Below are positions 43,428 to 52,128 of a stretch of 64,000 nt of DNA, one piece after another; positions within the stretch are counted from its first letter, which is position 1; every line of letters starts with the position of its first letter. Origin of the DNA: Caballeronia sp. GAFFF1 (lineage in GTDB: Bacteria > Pseudomonadota > Gammaproteobacteria > Burkholderiales > Burkholderiaceae); assembly GCF_023630705.1 (NCBI RefSeq), contig NZ_JALQEM010000032.1, positions 124,001 through 188,000 of the forward strand, given 5' to 3'. The position numbers and the translations under genes are program-made. The notes beneath the pieces are model-generated. The model saw nothing but the letters and a program-made list of their open reading frames with translations, ran no database searches and was not told the origin of the DNA.

Positions 43428-44606
43428 ATGGATTCCCCCAAGGTAGTGGTCGAAGGGCTGTGCAAAGTGTTTGGCAGCAACCCCAAACAGGCGATCGACC
43501 TGTTGGCCGGCGGTGCGTCGAAGGAAGAGGTGTTCTCGCGTACCGGCCAGATTGTCGGCGTCCACAACGTCTCGTTCGATGTCAGGGAAGGCGAGATCTT
43601 CGTGCTGATGGGCCTGTCCGGCTCAGGCAAATCGACGCTGATTCGCCTCATCAACCGGCTCGTCGATCCGACCGCCGGCAAAGTGCTGATCGACGGGCGC
43701 GATGTGGCCGCCGTGCCGCGCTCGGAACTGACGGCGCTGCGCCGCCGGGACATGAGCATGGTGTTCCAGTCGTTCGCGCTGATGCCGCAGCGCACGGTGC
43801 TGTCCAACGCCGCGTTCGGGCTGGAAGTGGCGGGCGTCGGACGCAAGGAACGCGAATCGCGCGCCATGACCGTGCTCGAACAAGTGGGCCTCGCGCCGTT
43901 CGCGCAGAAGCTGCCGTCGCAGTTGTCCGGCGGCATGCAGCAGCGCGTGGGCCTCGCGCGGGCGCTCGCTGTCAATCCTTCGCTGATGATCATGGACGAA
44001 GCGTTTTCCGCGCTCGATCCGCTCAAGCGCAAGGAAATGCAGAACGTGCTGCTCGACCTTCAGCGCGAGCAGCGCCGAACGATTCTCTTCGTCTCGCACG
44101 ATCTCGAAGAAGCCATGCGCATCGGCACGCGCATCGCGATCATGGAAGGTGGTCGCGTGGTGCAGATTGGTACGCCGCAGGAAATCATCAAGAATCCCGC
44201 CGACGACTACGTGCAGGCCTTCTTCGAAGGCATCGACACGAGCCGTTACCTCACGGCCGGCGATCTCATGCAGACGGACGCCGTGCCGGTCATGAAGCAT
44301 TCGCCGCAGATCGACGCATCGAGCGTCGCGAAGACGCTCAACGGCAGCGCGGAATATGCGTTCGTGCTGGACGCCGAGCGCCGCATCCGCGGCTTCGTCG
44401 GGCGCGACGCCACGGGCAACGCCGTGCCGCAAATCCATCATGTCGAATGCATTCAGCGAACCATGACGCTCGACGACGTGGTGAATCGCGTGGTCGCAAG
44501 CCCCGCGCCGCTGCCCGTTGTCGACGCAGACGGTTCGTACTGTGGTTCGGTCAACAAGACGAACGTGCTCCAGGTCTTAACGCGCCATCGAGGTTCCCAT
44601 GTCTGA
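43428..44606 (+). CDS. proV: Glycine betaine/proline-type ABC transporter ATP-binding protein
   Basis: This 392-residue ATPase powers quaternary amine uptake. Walker A GLSGSGKST is near residue 62, the signature LSGGMQQRVGLARAL near 166, and Walker B LMIMDEAFSALDP follows. An N-terminal segment (KQAIDLLAGGASKEEVF) and a C-terminal CBS-like region (about 280-390) mark the ProV/OpuAA group. GGAG at 43417 is correctly spaced for the ATG at 43428 but too close for the ATG at 43422. It overlaps the permease gene by 8 bp. No ProX-type binding protein gene is adjacent. Confidence 0.9.
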   Translation: MDSPKVVVEGLCKVFGSNPKQAIDLLAGGASKEEVFSRTGQIVGVHNVSFDVREGEIFVLMGLSGSGKSTLIRLINRLVDPTAGKVLIDGRDVAAVPRSELTALRRRDMSMVFQSFALMPQRTVLSNAAFGLEVAGVGRKERESRAMTVLEQVGLAPFAQKLPSQLSGGMQQRVGLARALAVNPSLMIMDEAFSALDPLKRKEMQNVLLDLQREQRRTILFVSHDLEEAMRIGTRIAIMEGGRVVQIGTPQEIIKNPADDYVQAFFEGIDTSRYLTAGDLMQTDAVPVMKHSPQIDASSVAKTLNGSAEYAFVLDAERRIRGFVGRDATGNAVPQIHHVECIQRTMTLDDVVNRVVASPAPLPVVDADGSYCGSVNKTNVLQVLTRHRGSHV

Positions 44607-45501
44607 AATCATTCCGCTCGGTAGCTGGGTCGATCACGGCGTCCACTATCTGCTCGATCACGACGCCAAAACGTTCGACTCCATCGGCAAGGTCATCGAG
44701 AGCTTCGCGGCGCTCATCGAACACGGCCTGCAGGCCATTCCGATGTGGGCGCTCATGGCGATCTTCGTCGGCATCGGCTTGTGGCGCGTCGGCTGGCGTT
44801 TCGCGGCGTTCACGCTGCTCTCGCTTTTGCTCGTCTACGCGACGGGCTTCTGGGATCAGATGGTCATCACGCTGGGTCTTACGTTGTCCTCAACGTTTAT
44901 CAGCCTGTTGCTCGGCGTGCCGCTCGGCATATGGACCGCCAAGAGCAAGATGGTCGAAATGATCGTGCGCCCTGTGCTCGACCTCATGCAGACCATGCCT
45001 GCCTTCGTGTATCTGATTCCGGCCGCGATGCTGTTCGGCCTCGGCCGCGTGCCCGGCATCCTTTCTACCGTGATCTTCGCGATGCCGCCCGCAGTGCGCC
45101 TCACGTCGCTCGGCATCAAGCATGTGAATCGCGAGATCGTGGAAGCGGGTCAGGCGTTCGGCTGCACGCCGTGGCAACTGCTCTACAAGGTGCAGATTCC
45201 GAACGCGCTGCCGTCCATCATGACCGGCGTGAACCAGACCATCATGATGGCGCTGTCGATGGTCATCATCGCGTCGATGGTCGGCGCGGGCGGCCTCGGC
45301 AACGACGTGCTCGCGAGCATTCAGCGGCTGGATATCGGCTTGGGCTTCGAGAGCGGCTTGTCGGTGGTGTTGCTCGCGATCATCCTCGATCGCATCACGG
45401 AGAGCTTCGGACGTTCGCCCGGCATGGCTCGCGCGCCGCTTTTCTCGGGCTTCAAGTCCGTGATGCGCGTGCGCCGCGCGCCGGCGACGCAACAAGGTTG
45501 A
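44599..45501 (+). CDS. proW: Glycine betaine/proline-type ABC transporter permease
   Basis: This 300-residue inner-membrane permease has six or more hydrophobic segments and the EAA loop EAGQAFGCTPWQLLYKVQIPNALPSIMTG that contacts the ATPase (quoted in part). MQTMPAFVYLIPAAMLFGLGRVPG is typical of ProW/OpuAB. It forms the uptake channel with ProV. The substrate is inferred from the family and from the adjacent GlxA/GbdR-like regulator; carnitine or choline remain possible. Confidence 0.88.
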   Translation: MSEIIPLGSWVDHGVHYLLDHDAKTFDSIGKVIESFAALIEHGLQAIPMWALMAIFVGIGLWRVGWRFAAFTLLSLLLVYATGFWDQMVITLGLTLSSTFISLLLGVPLGIWTAKSKMVEMIVRPVLDLMQTMPAFVYLIPAAMLFGLGRVPGILSTVIFAMPPAVRLTSLGIKHVNREIVEAGQAFGCTPWQLLYKVQIPNALPSIMTGVNQTIMMALSMVIIASMVGAGGLGNDVLASIQRLDIGLGFESGLSVVLLAIILDRITESFGRSPGMARAPLFSGFKSVMRVRRAPATQQG

Positions 45502-45508
45502 TGCGCCC

Positions 45509-46501
45509 ATGAAGCGCGATGCGATCGCCCCCGCAGCCGCCGATTCGCCGCTCGCCCACCTCGCGCACTTCGGCTTTCTGACGCTGCCGAACTTCTCGAT
45601 GATCGCGTTCACGAGCGCGGTCGAAGTGCTGCGCATGGCGAACTACATCGGCCGCGCGGAGCATTACCGATGGTCGGTCATCACGCCGGACGGCGAGCCG
45701 GCGCGCGCGAGCAACGGCATGACGGTCAAGCCCGCGACGACGCTGGACGAAGCGGGCATGCCCGACGTGCTGATCGTGTGCGGCGGCTGGCACGTCGCCG
45801 ATTACGTCGACGACACCGTGATCGCGCTGTTGCAGCGCGCGCATGAGGCGGGCGTGCCCCTTGGCGGCATTTGCACCGGGCCCTATGCGCTCCTCGCGGC
45901 GAAATTGCTGGACGGCTACCGTTGCACGCTGCACTGGGAAGACATGTCGCCGGTCAACAAGCGCTTCCCGCATGTGCGCTTCGCCGACGAGCTTTTCGTG
46001 ATCGATCGTGACCGCGTGACCTGCACGGGCGGCACCGCACCGCTCGACCTGATGCTCAATCTCGTGAGCCTGCGGCTCGGGCAGGCGCATGCGGCGCAAG
46101 TGTCGGAGCAGTTCATCGTCGAGCGCATACGCGGCTCGACCGACTATCAGCACATTCCGGTGGATGCGCGCGTCGGCTTCTCGCGGGCGGAACTGGTGGA
46201 AGTGGTACGGCTGATGGAGGCGAATATCGAAGAGCCGCTTTCGCTCGACGAACTCGCGCGGCTCGTGCATCTTTCGCAGCGGCATCTTCAGCGCATGTTC
46301 AAGATGTTCCTCAGCGTGTCGCCGACGCACTACTATCTGACCCTGCGCCTGCGACGCGCCCGCGATCTGTTGCGCAACACCGATGCGTCGATTGCGCGCG
46401 TGACGAGCATCTGCGGTTTCCATTCGCCTTGCCACTTCAGCAAGGCGTATCGCGCGCAATTCGGCCATGCGCCGAGCGCGGAGCGGCGTCTTTCCGCTTG
46501 A
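45509..46501 (+). CDS. GlxA/GbdR-like AraC family regulator
   Basis: This 330-residue regulator joins an N-terminal DJ-1/PfpI-like domain (FGFLTLPNFSMIAF, then GICTGPYALLAAKLLDG, about residues 20-195) to an AraC helix-turn-helix pair (LDELARLVHLSQRHLQRMF, then IARVTSICGFHSPCHFSKAYRAQFG). Members of this class (GbdR, CdhR, ArgR, SouR) activate betaine, carnitine, arginine or sarcosine catabolism. It is 7 bp behind proW on the same strand, so it probably controls this transporter in response to a betaine-derived ligand. Confidence 0.88.
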   Translation: MKRDAIAPAAADSPLAHLAHFGFLTLPNFSMIAFTSAVEVLRMANYIGRAEHYRWSVITPDGEPARASNGMTVKPATTLDEAGMPDVLIVCGGWHVADYVDDTVIALLQRAHEAGVPLGGICTGPYALLAAKLLDGYRCTLHWEDMSPVNKRFPHVRFADELFVIDRDRVTCTGGTAPLDLMLNLVSLRLGQAHAAQVSEQFIVERIRGSTDYQHIPVDARVGFSRAELVEVVRLMEANIEEPLSLDELARLVHLSQRHLQRMFKMFLSVSPTHYYLTLRLRRARDLLRNTDASIARVTSICGFHSPCHFSKAYRAQFGHAPSAERRLSA

Positions 46502-46533
46502 CGCCGCCGTTGCGCCACGAAGCTAGCTGACGA

Positions 46534-47298
46534 TCACGTTCGGTAATCCGTCTTGCCGCCTTCGATCATGCGCAACGCGGCCTGCCATTGCAGCGCGGTG
46601 ATGCTTTCCATGCTGTCGCTGCGATACTGCGCGGCGGTCGTTTCGCACACTTCGGGCGAAGGCAGGTTCAGCTCGCCGCCGCCCGCGAGCGCGCGCAACT
46701 GAATCTCGCAGGCCCGCTCCAGAAAATACATTTCCTGGAACGCAGCGGGAATCGAACTGCCGCATGCAAGCAATCCGTGATTGCGCAGAATCATCGCGTT
46801 ATGCGGGCCGAGATCGTTGACGAGGCGATCTCGCTCCGCGAGATCCAGTGCGATGCCTTCGTAGTCGTGATAGCTGATCTGCCCGTAGTACTTCAGCGCA
46901 TGCTGGCTGATGGGCAAGAGCCCCTGCTTCTGCGCGGAGACCGCCGCGCCCGCGGGCGTATGCGTATGCACGACGCAGACCACATCCGGCCGCGCCATGT
47001 GAATGGCCGAGTGTATGGTGAAGCCCGCCGGATTCACGCGATACCGGTCGGGATACTCGGCCGCCTTCGCATCGACCGGGCGGCCTTCGCTGTCGATGCG
47101 CACGAGGTCCGACGCGCGCATTTCGTCGAAGAGCACGCCGTATCGGTTGATGAGGAAGTGATGCTCCGGCCCCGGCACGCGCGCACTGATGTGCGTGAAG
47201 ATCATGTCGGTCCAGCGAAAATGCGCGATGACGCGATACAGCGCCGCCAGGTCACAGCGTAGCGCCCACTCTTGCTCCGAATAGCCGTGAGTCTCCAT
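46534..47298 (-). CDS. Class II aldolase/adducin family protein
   Basis: This 254-residue zinc-dependent aldolase-fold protein has metal-binding histidines in VVHTHTPAGAAVS and ILRNHGLLACG, and an acidic residue near residue 75, as in fuculose-1-phosphate aldolase relatives. The exact reaction cannot be named; many members of this group are decarboxylases or aldolases of unphosphorylated substrates. It lies 24 bp downstream of the second GlxA-like regulator on the same strand, so the two are likely co-transcribed. Confidence 0.85.
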   Translation of the reverse strand: METHGYSEQEWALRCDLAALYRVIAHFRWTDMIFTHISARVPGPEHHFLINRYGVLFDEMRASDLVRIDSEGRPVDAKAAEYPDRYRVNPAGFTIHSAIHMARPDVVCVVHTHTPAGAAVSAQKQGLLPISQHALKYYGQISYHDYEGIALDLAERDRLVNDLGPHNAMILRNHGLLACGSSIPAAFQEMYFLERACEIQLRALAGGGELNLPSPEVCETTAAQYRSDSMESITALQWQAALRMIEGGKTDYRT

Positions 47299-47322
47299 GC
47301 CAGTCTCCTTCGTTGGAATCGG

Positions 47323-48408
47323 TCAGATGGCCTGCGCGCGGCCGGGAAACGTCTCGTCGTAGTCCATTGCGTGATGCACTTCCTCGGTGTCTGCGCCGCG
47401 CTGTTCGCGATACATCATCGGCGGCAAACCGAACTGCTTGCGAAACTCGCGGCCAAGGTGCGATGCATCGGAGAAACCGCAGCTCGACGCGATATCGGCC
47501 ACCGTCTTGTCGGAACTCGTCAGCAGCCACGCGGCCGTGCGCAGCCGCACCTGCTTCGCGTACGCCTGCGGCGCCTTGCCCGTCTCGGCCTTGAAGAGGC
47601 GTTCGAGTTGCCGCGTCGACATGTCCAGCTTGTGCGCGAGTTCATCGAGCGTGAGCGAACGGCCGACGTGCTGCTCCATCAGAAGAATCGCGCGCTTGAC
47701 CTTCGGATGCGTGGCGGGCGCGAGGCCCGGCGGATGCGGCTGCGGCGCGTTGCCCTTCTGCATGTCGTCGACGAGCAGAATGCGCAGCGCCTTTTGCACC
47801 GTCGCGGTCTCGAAGTGGCGCAGCAAAATGGCGGCGGCCACGTCGATGGAAGCACGCCCGCCTGAACATGTGATGCGCCGTCTGTCGATCACGAACAGCC
47901 GGTCCGCGACGAGCAGTTGCTCGTCCGCTTGCGGGAAGCGCTCCACGAAGTCCCAGTAGTGGAACCAGCTCACGCACACGCGATGGCCGTCGAGCACGCC
48001 CGCGCGCATCAGCGTGAACACGCCCGTGCACATGCCGACGATGGTCGCGTCGCGGGCGGCGGCGCGGCGAATGAACTGCAGCGTGGCGTCGCTCGCGGAA
48101 GGCCCGGAATGCAGCAGGCCGCCTACGACGACCACGTAGTCGAACGGTTCCGCCTGCTCGTAGGTTTCCCACGGCGTGATCTGGATGCCGCAGCTCGCGC
48201 GCACGGGCGCGAGCGTTTCGCCGATCACGCTCCACGAGCAGCGCACCGGGCGGCTGAAGTCGCCTTCGTCAGCGGAAAGACGCAGCAGATCGACGAAGCC
48301 GGAGAACGCGGTCAGCGTGAAGTTCGGCAACAACACGATGCCGAAGCGGATGCGCGATTTCGATTGGCCGTCGATGGAAAGCGGCGGAAGAGATTCTGCG
48401 GGATTCAT
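47323..48408 (-). CDS. GlxA/GbdR-like AraC family regulator
   Basis: This 361-residue regulator has a DJ-1/PfpI-like domain (RFGIVLLPNFTLTAFSGFVDLLR, quoted in part, then GMCTGVFTLMRAGVLDG) and a C-terminal AraC domain (TLDELAHKLDMSTRQLERLF, then VADIASSCGFSDASHLGREF). It is a paralogue-like partner of the regulator at 45509 and probably another betaine/carnitine-type activator. I chose the ATG at 48408, where the family sequence begins; the frame extends 15 codons upstream. Confidence 0.88.
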   Translation of the reverse strand: MNPAESLPPLSIDGQSKSRIRFGIVLLPNFTLTAFSGFVDLLRLSADEGDFSRPVRCSWSVIGETLAPVRASCGIQITPWETYEQAEPFDYVVVVGGLLHSGPSASDATLQFIRRAAARDATIVGMCTGVFTLMRAGVLDGHRVCVSWFHYWDFVERFPQADEQLLVADRLFVIDRRRITCSGGRASIDVAAAILLRHFETATVQKALRILLVDDMQKGNAPQPHPPGLAPATHPKVKRAILLMEQHVGRSLTLDELAHKLDMSTRQLERLFKAETGKAPQAYAKQVRLRTAAWLLTSSDKTVADIASSCGFSDASHLGREFRKQFGLPPMMYREQRGADTEEVHHAMDYDETFPGRAQAI

Positions 48409-48527
48409 GCGCGTGCGGTGCGGCGGCTCTGGGGTATGCGGCGAGCATAACACCGGGCGCGCGCAACGGGCGCATGGTCAGAAAGGCAGGAGGCGCCGCG
48501 CGGCAACGCGCGGCTTCGAGCAATGAA

Positions 48528-48842
48528 TCAGCCGCCGAGAACGGCGAACGCCCAGGCGAACACGCCGCCGATGAGCGCGCCCGTCGAACGGCCGAGCAGG
48601 CTTGCTACGGTGTAATCGCCCCAGCGCTGCTCGACCTCGGCTTTCAACACGCCGAAGTAGCGCAGAACCGGATCGATCGAGCAGACGAGCATCAGCGCGG
48701 CCCACAAAGGCGCTTCGCGGGTGAGGACGTGTTCAGGAGCCAGGACGCCTGTCGCCTGAAGCGCGCCGACGACGCCGACGCCGACAAGAAACGCGAAGAC
48801 CCAGGACTTGAAGAACTGATCGGGAAGAGCGTGACTTTCCAT
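48528..48842 (-). CDS. Small membrane protein of unknown function
   Basis: The 104-residue product has three hydrophobic segments (about 12-32, 42-60 and 80-100) and ends AWAFAVLGG, with a short charged loop KAEVEQRWGDYT. I recognise no family. It is 119 bp upstream of the GlxA-like gene on the same strand and divergent from sdaA, so it could belong to either regulon. The alternative start at 48887 adds 15 hydrophobic residues. Confidence 0.55.
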   Translation of the reverse strand: MESHALPDQFFKSWVFAFLVGVGVVGALQATGVLAPEHVLTREAPLWAALMLVCSIDPVLRYFGVLKAEVEQRWGDYTVASLLGRSTGALIGGVFAWAFAVLGG

Positions 48843-49150
48843 TGCTGCAAACGGGATAAACGGGGGAATTGAAGACGAGAGACGCATTCGCGCGGGCTCT
48901 CGCGGACCTAGGGAATATACCGAGACGTATTTGCTTAGCCGTTCAGAGCAATCTCAAAAATGCCCCGGTTTGCAACGAAACTGCGCAAGAGCGCGCAGCG
49001 GCCTGCGTGCTCTGTTAAGCGCTGACGCCGCCATCCCATTTCCATGCCGTTTTTGTTCTATCTGCCGGAATTGCGGTTTGGTGCAATGAGGCCATGTCGA
49101 ACGCGCTCGCTCACTCGAACGACGCGAACCGCCAACCTTGAGGCCACGCC
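48843..49150. other. 308-bp intergenic region upstream of sdaA
   Basis: I see no gene. The region must hold the promoter of the sdaA-sox operon and that of the membrane protein gene. I looked for a glycine riboswitch and found no convincing aptamer core. Confidence 0.6.
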
Positions 49151-50545
49151 ATGAATGTCAGCGTTTTCGATCTGTTCAAGATCGGCATCGGACCTTCCAG
49201 CTCGCATACCGTCGGGCCGATGATCGCGGCGTGCCGCTTCGCGTCGCATATCGAGGACGCGAACCTGCTCGGCTTCGTCACCCGCGTGCGGGCCGAGTTG
49301 TTCGGCTCGCTCGGCGCAACGGGCAAGGGCCACGGCACCGACAAGGCCGTGCTGCTCGGCCTTGAAGGCAATCTGCCCGATCTGATCGACCCGGACACGA
49401 TCGCGCCGCGCCTCGCCGACATTCGCGCGACCAAGCGTCTGAACTTGCTCGGCAAGCGCGCCATCGCGTTCGACGAGCGCGAGCATATCGGCTTCTATCG
49501 CAAGCTGATGCCGGGCGCGGCGGGATCGAGCATGGTGCATCCGAACGGCATGCGCTTTCAGGCGTTCGATGAACATGGGCAATTGCTCGTCGAGAAAGAG
49601 TATTACTCGGTCGGCGGCGGGTTCGTCACGAACCGCGAAGGGGAGCGCGTCAACGGCGTGCGCGCGGGCGCGAGCGTGCCTTATCCGTTTCGTACCGGCG
49701 ACGATCTCATGCGGATCTGCCGGGAGACAGGTCTGTCTATCGCCGATGTCGCGATGAAAAACGAATGCGCGAATCGCACTGAACACGAAGTGCGCGAGGG
49801 CATGCTGGCCGTGTGGCGCGTGATGGCCGCGTGCGTCGAGCGCGGCTGCAAGGAGCGCGGCGAGTTGCCCGGCCCGATGCACGTGAAGCGCCGGGCCGCG
49901 GATCTGTGCGGGCAACTGCGCTCGCGTTCCGAAGAATCGCTGCGCGATCCGCTTTCGATGCTCGACTGGGTGAATCTCTACGCGATGGCCGTCAACGAAG
50001 AAAACGCTTCGGGCGGGCGCGTGGTCACTGCGCCGACCAACGGCGCGGCCGGCGTGATTCCCGCCGTGCTGCACTACTACGTGAAGTTCATGCACGGCGC
50101 GAACGACGAAGGCATCGTGCGCTTCCTTTTGACGGCGGCAGCCATCGGCATCATCTACAAGGAGACGGCCTCGATCTCCGGCGCGGAAGTGGGCTGTCAG
50201 GGCGAAGTGGGCGTCGCGTGCTCGATGGCCGCCGCCGCGCTCGCAGCCGTGATGGGCGGCACGCCCGCGCAAGTGGAAAACGCCGCTGAAATAGGCATGG
50301 AACACAACCTCGGCATGACGTGCGATCCCGTCGGCGGCCTCGTGCAGATTCCCTGCATCGAGCGCAACGCGATGGGCGCGATCAAGGCGATCAACGCCGC
50401 GCGCATGGCGATGAAGGGCGACGGCCAGCATTACGTCTCGCTCGATTCGGTCATCAAGACCATGCGCGAAACGGGCGCGGACATGAAGACGAAATACAAG
50501 GAGACGTCGCGCGGCGGGCTGGCCGTGAACGTCATCGAGTGCTGA
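49151..50545 (+). CDS. sdaA: L-serine ammonia-lyase (serine deaminase)
   Basis: This 464-residue single-chain 4Fe-4S enzyme converts L-serine to pyruvate and ammonia. The N-terminal [11 protein letters not shown] motif is the family hallmark. The cluster cysteines keep the known spacing: GCQGEVG, 42 residues on MTCDPVGG, and 11 further IPCIERN, matching the 343/385/396 triad described for Legionella SdaA. Serine would come from glycine and methylene-THF made by sarcosine oxidase, encoded 26 bp downstream, so the gene closes the pathway to pyruvate. Confidence 0.95.
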   Translation: MNVSVFDLFKIGIGPSSSHTVGPMIAACRFASHIEDANLLGFVTRVRAELFGSLGATGKGHGTDKAVLLGLEGNLPDLIDPDTIAPRLADIRATKRLNLLGKRAIAFDEREHIGFYRKLMPGAAGSSMVHPNGMRFQAFDEHGQLLVEKEYYSVGGGFVTNREGERVNGVRAGASVPYPFRTGDDLMRICRETGLSIADVAMKNECANRTEHEVREGMLAVWRVMAACVERGCKERGELPGPMHVKRRAADLCGQLRSRSEESLRDPLSMLDWVNLYAMAVNEENASGGRVVTAPTNGAAGVIPAVLHYYVKFMHGANDEGIVRFLLTAAAIGIIYKETASISGAEVGCQGEVGVACSMAAAALAAVMGGTPAQVENAAEIGMEHNLGMTCDPVGGLVQIPCIERNAMGAIKAINAARMAMKGDGQHYVSLDSVIKTMRETGADMKTKYKETSRGGLAVNVIEC

Positions 50546-50570
50546 AACACCGCTACGAAGGAAGAGACAC

Positions 50571-51815
50571 ATGAGCCGCTATTCGATATTCAGCCTGCTG
50601 CGCAACGGCATGTCGTATCACGAGAACTGGGAACGCCAATGGCGCAGCCCGGAGCCCAAGCGCGAGTACGACGTGGTGATCGTCGGCGGCGGCGGGCACG
50701 GCCTCGCGACGGCCTACTATCTCGCGAAAGAGCACGGCATCACGAACGTCGCGATTCTGGAGAAGGGCTGGATCGGCGGCGGCAATACCGCGCGCAATAC
50801 GACCATCGTGCGTTCCAACTATCTGTGGGACGAATCGGCCGCGCTGTATGAGAAAGCGATGAAGTTGTGGGAAGGCCTCTCGCAAGACCTCAACTACAAC
50901 GTGATGTTCAGCCAGCGCGGCGTGATGAATCTCGCGCACACGCTGCAAGACGTGCGCGATACCGAGCGCCGCGTGAACGCGAACCGGCTCAATGGCGTCG
51001 ATGCCGAGTTCCTGACGCCGGCGCAGATCAAGGAAATCGAGCCGACCATCAACCTGAATAGCCGCTATCCGGTGCTGGGCGCGTCGATTCAGCGTCGCGG
51101 CGGCGTCGCGCGTCACGATGCGGTGGCCTGGGGCTTCGCACGCGGCGCGGATCAGGCGGGCGTGGACATCATCCAGAACTGTCAGGTAGTGGGCATTCGT
51201 CGCGACGGCAACCGCGTGACCGGCGTCGATACCACCAAAGGCCATATCAAGGCGAAGAAAGTTGCAATCGTCGCGGCCGGCAACACCACGACGCTCGCGG
51301 ACATGGCGGGCGTGCGGCTGCCGCTCGAAAGCCATCCGTTGCAGGCGCTCGTGTCCGAGCCGATCAAGCCGGTGGTCAACACGGTCGTGATGTCGAACGC
51401 GGTGCATGCGTACATCAGCCAGTCGGACAAGGGCGATCTCGTCATCGGCGCGGGCGTCGATCAGTACACGGGCTTCGGGCAGCGCGGCAGCTTCCAGATT
51501 ATCGAAGGCACGCTGGAAGCGATTGTCGAGATGTTCCCCGTGTTCTCGCGCGTGCGCATGAATCGCCAGTGGGGCGGCATCGTCGATGTTTCGCCGGACG
51601 CATGCCCGATTATCAGCAAGACCGACGTGAAGGGCCTCTACTTCAATTGCGGCTGGGGCACGGGCGGCTTCAAGGCGACGCCGGGTTCCGGCTGGGCGTA
51701 CGCGCATACCATCGCGAAAGACGAGCCGCATCCGCTAAATGCGCCGTTCTCGCTCGACCGCTTCTATACCGGCCATCTGATTGACGAACACGGCGCGGCT
51801 GCCGTGGCGCACTGA
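50571..51815 (+). CDS. soxB: Sarcosine oxidase subunit beta
   Basis: This 414-residue subunit of heterotetrameric sarcosine oxidase carries the site where sarcosine is oxidised to glycine with one-carbon transfer to tetrahydrofolate. The FAD-binding [20 protein letters not shown] (about 36-55) and the C-terminal [13 protein letters not shown] are typical. GAAGGAAGAG precedes the ATG. It starts the soxBDAG order, and the small soxD gene follows 13 bp later. Confidence 0.95.
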   Translation: MSRYSIFSLLRNGMSYHENWERQWRSPEPKREYDVVIVGGGGHGLATAYYLAKEHGITNVAILEKGWIGGGNTARNTTIVRSNYLWDESAALYEKAMKLWEGLSQDLNYNVMFSQRGVMNLAHTLQDVRDTERRVNANRLNGVDAEFLTPAQIKEIEPTINLNSRYPVLGASIQRRGGVARHDAVAWGFARGADQAGVDIIQNCQVVGIRRDGNRVTGVDTTKGHIKAKKVAIVAAGNTTTLADMAGVRLPLESHPLQALVSEPIKPVVNTVVMSNAVHAYISQSDKGDLVIGAGVDQYTGFGQRGSFQIIEGTLEAIVEMFPVFSRVRMNRQWGGIVDVSPDACPIISKTDVKGLYFNCGWGTGGFKATPGSGWAYAHTIAKDEPHPLNAPFSLDRFYTGHLIDEHGAAAVAH

Positions 51816-51828
51816 AGGAGTACTGAAC

Positions 51829-52128
51829 ATGTTGCTGATCGAATGCCCCTGGTGCGGGCCGCGCGCCGAAAGCGAATTTTCCTGCGGCGGCGAAGCGGAC
51901 ATTGCGCGCCCGCTGGAGACGGAAAAGCTCACCGACAAGGAATGGGGCGAATACCTCTTCATGCGCAAGAACCCGCGCGGCGTGCATCGCGAGCAATGGA
52001 TGCATGCGCAAGGCTGCCGCCGCTGGTTCAAGGCGCAGCGTGACACGGTGACCTACGAGATTCAGGGCTACGAGACGTTCGACCGTCCGCTGGCTGCGAT
52101 GGACAACAAGGAGGGAGCGTCGAAATGA
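51829..52128 (+). CDS. soxD: Sarcosine oxidase subunit delta
   Basis: This 99-residue subunit has the zinc site of the family: Cys6 and Cys9 in IECPWCGPR and His59 and Cys63 in MHAQGC. It also carries the usual TDKEWGEYLFMRKNPRG. It is structural rather than catalytic. Its stop overlaps the soxA start (ATGA). Confidence 0.95.
   Translation: MLLIECPWCGPRAESEFSCGGEADIARPLETEKLTDKEWGEYLFMRKNPRGVHREQWMHAQGCRRWFKAQRDTVTYEIQGYETFDRPLAAMDNKEGASK

Noticed and set aside
48843-49150. Glycine riboswitch in front of sdaA-sox
   Set aside because: Looked for because of glycine metabolism, but no conserved aptamer core or paired tandem arrangement was seen.
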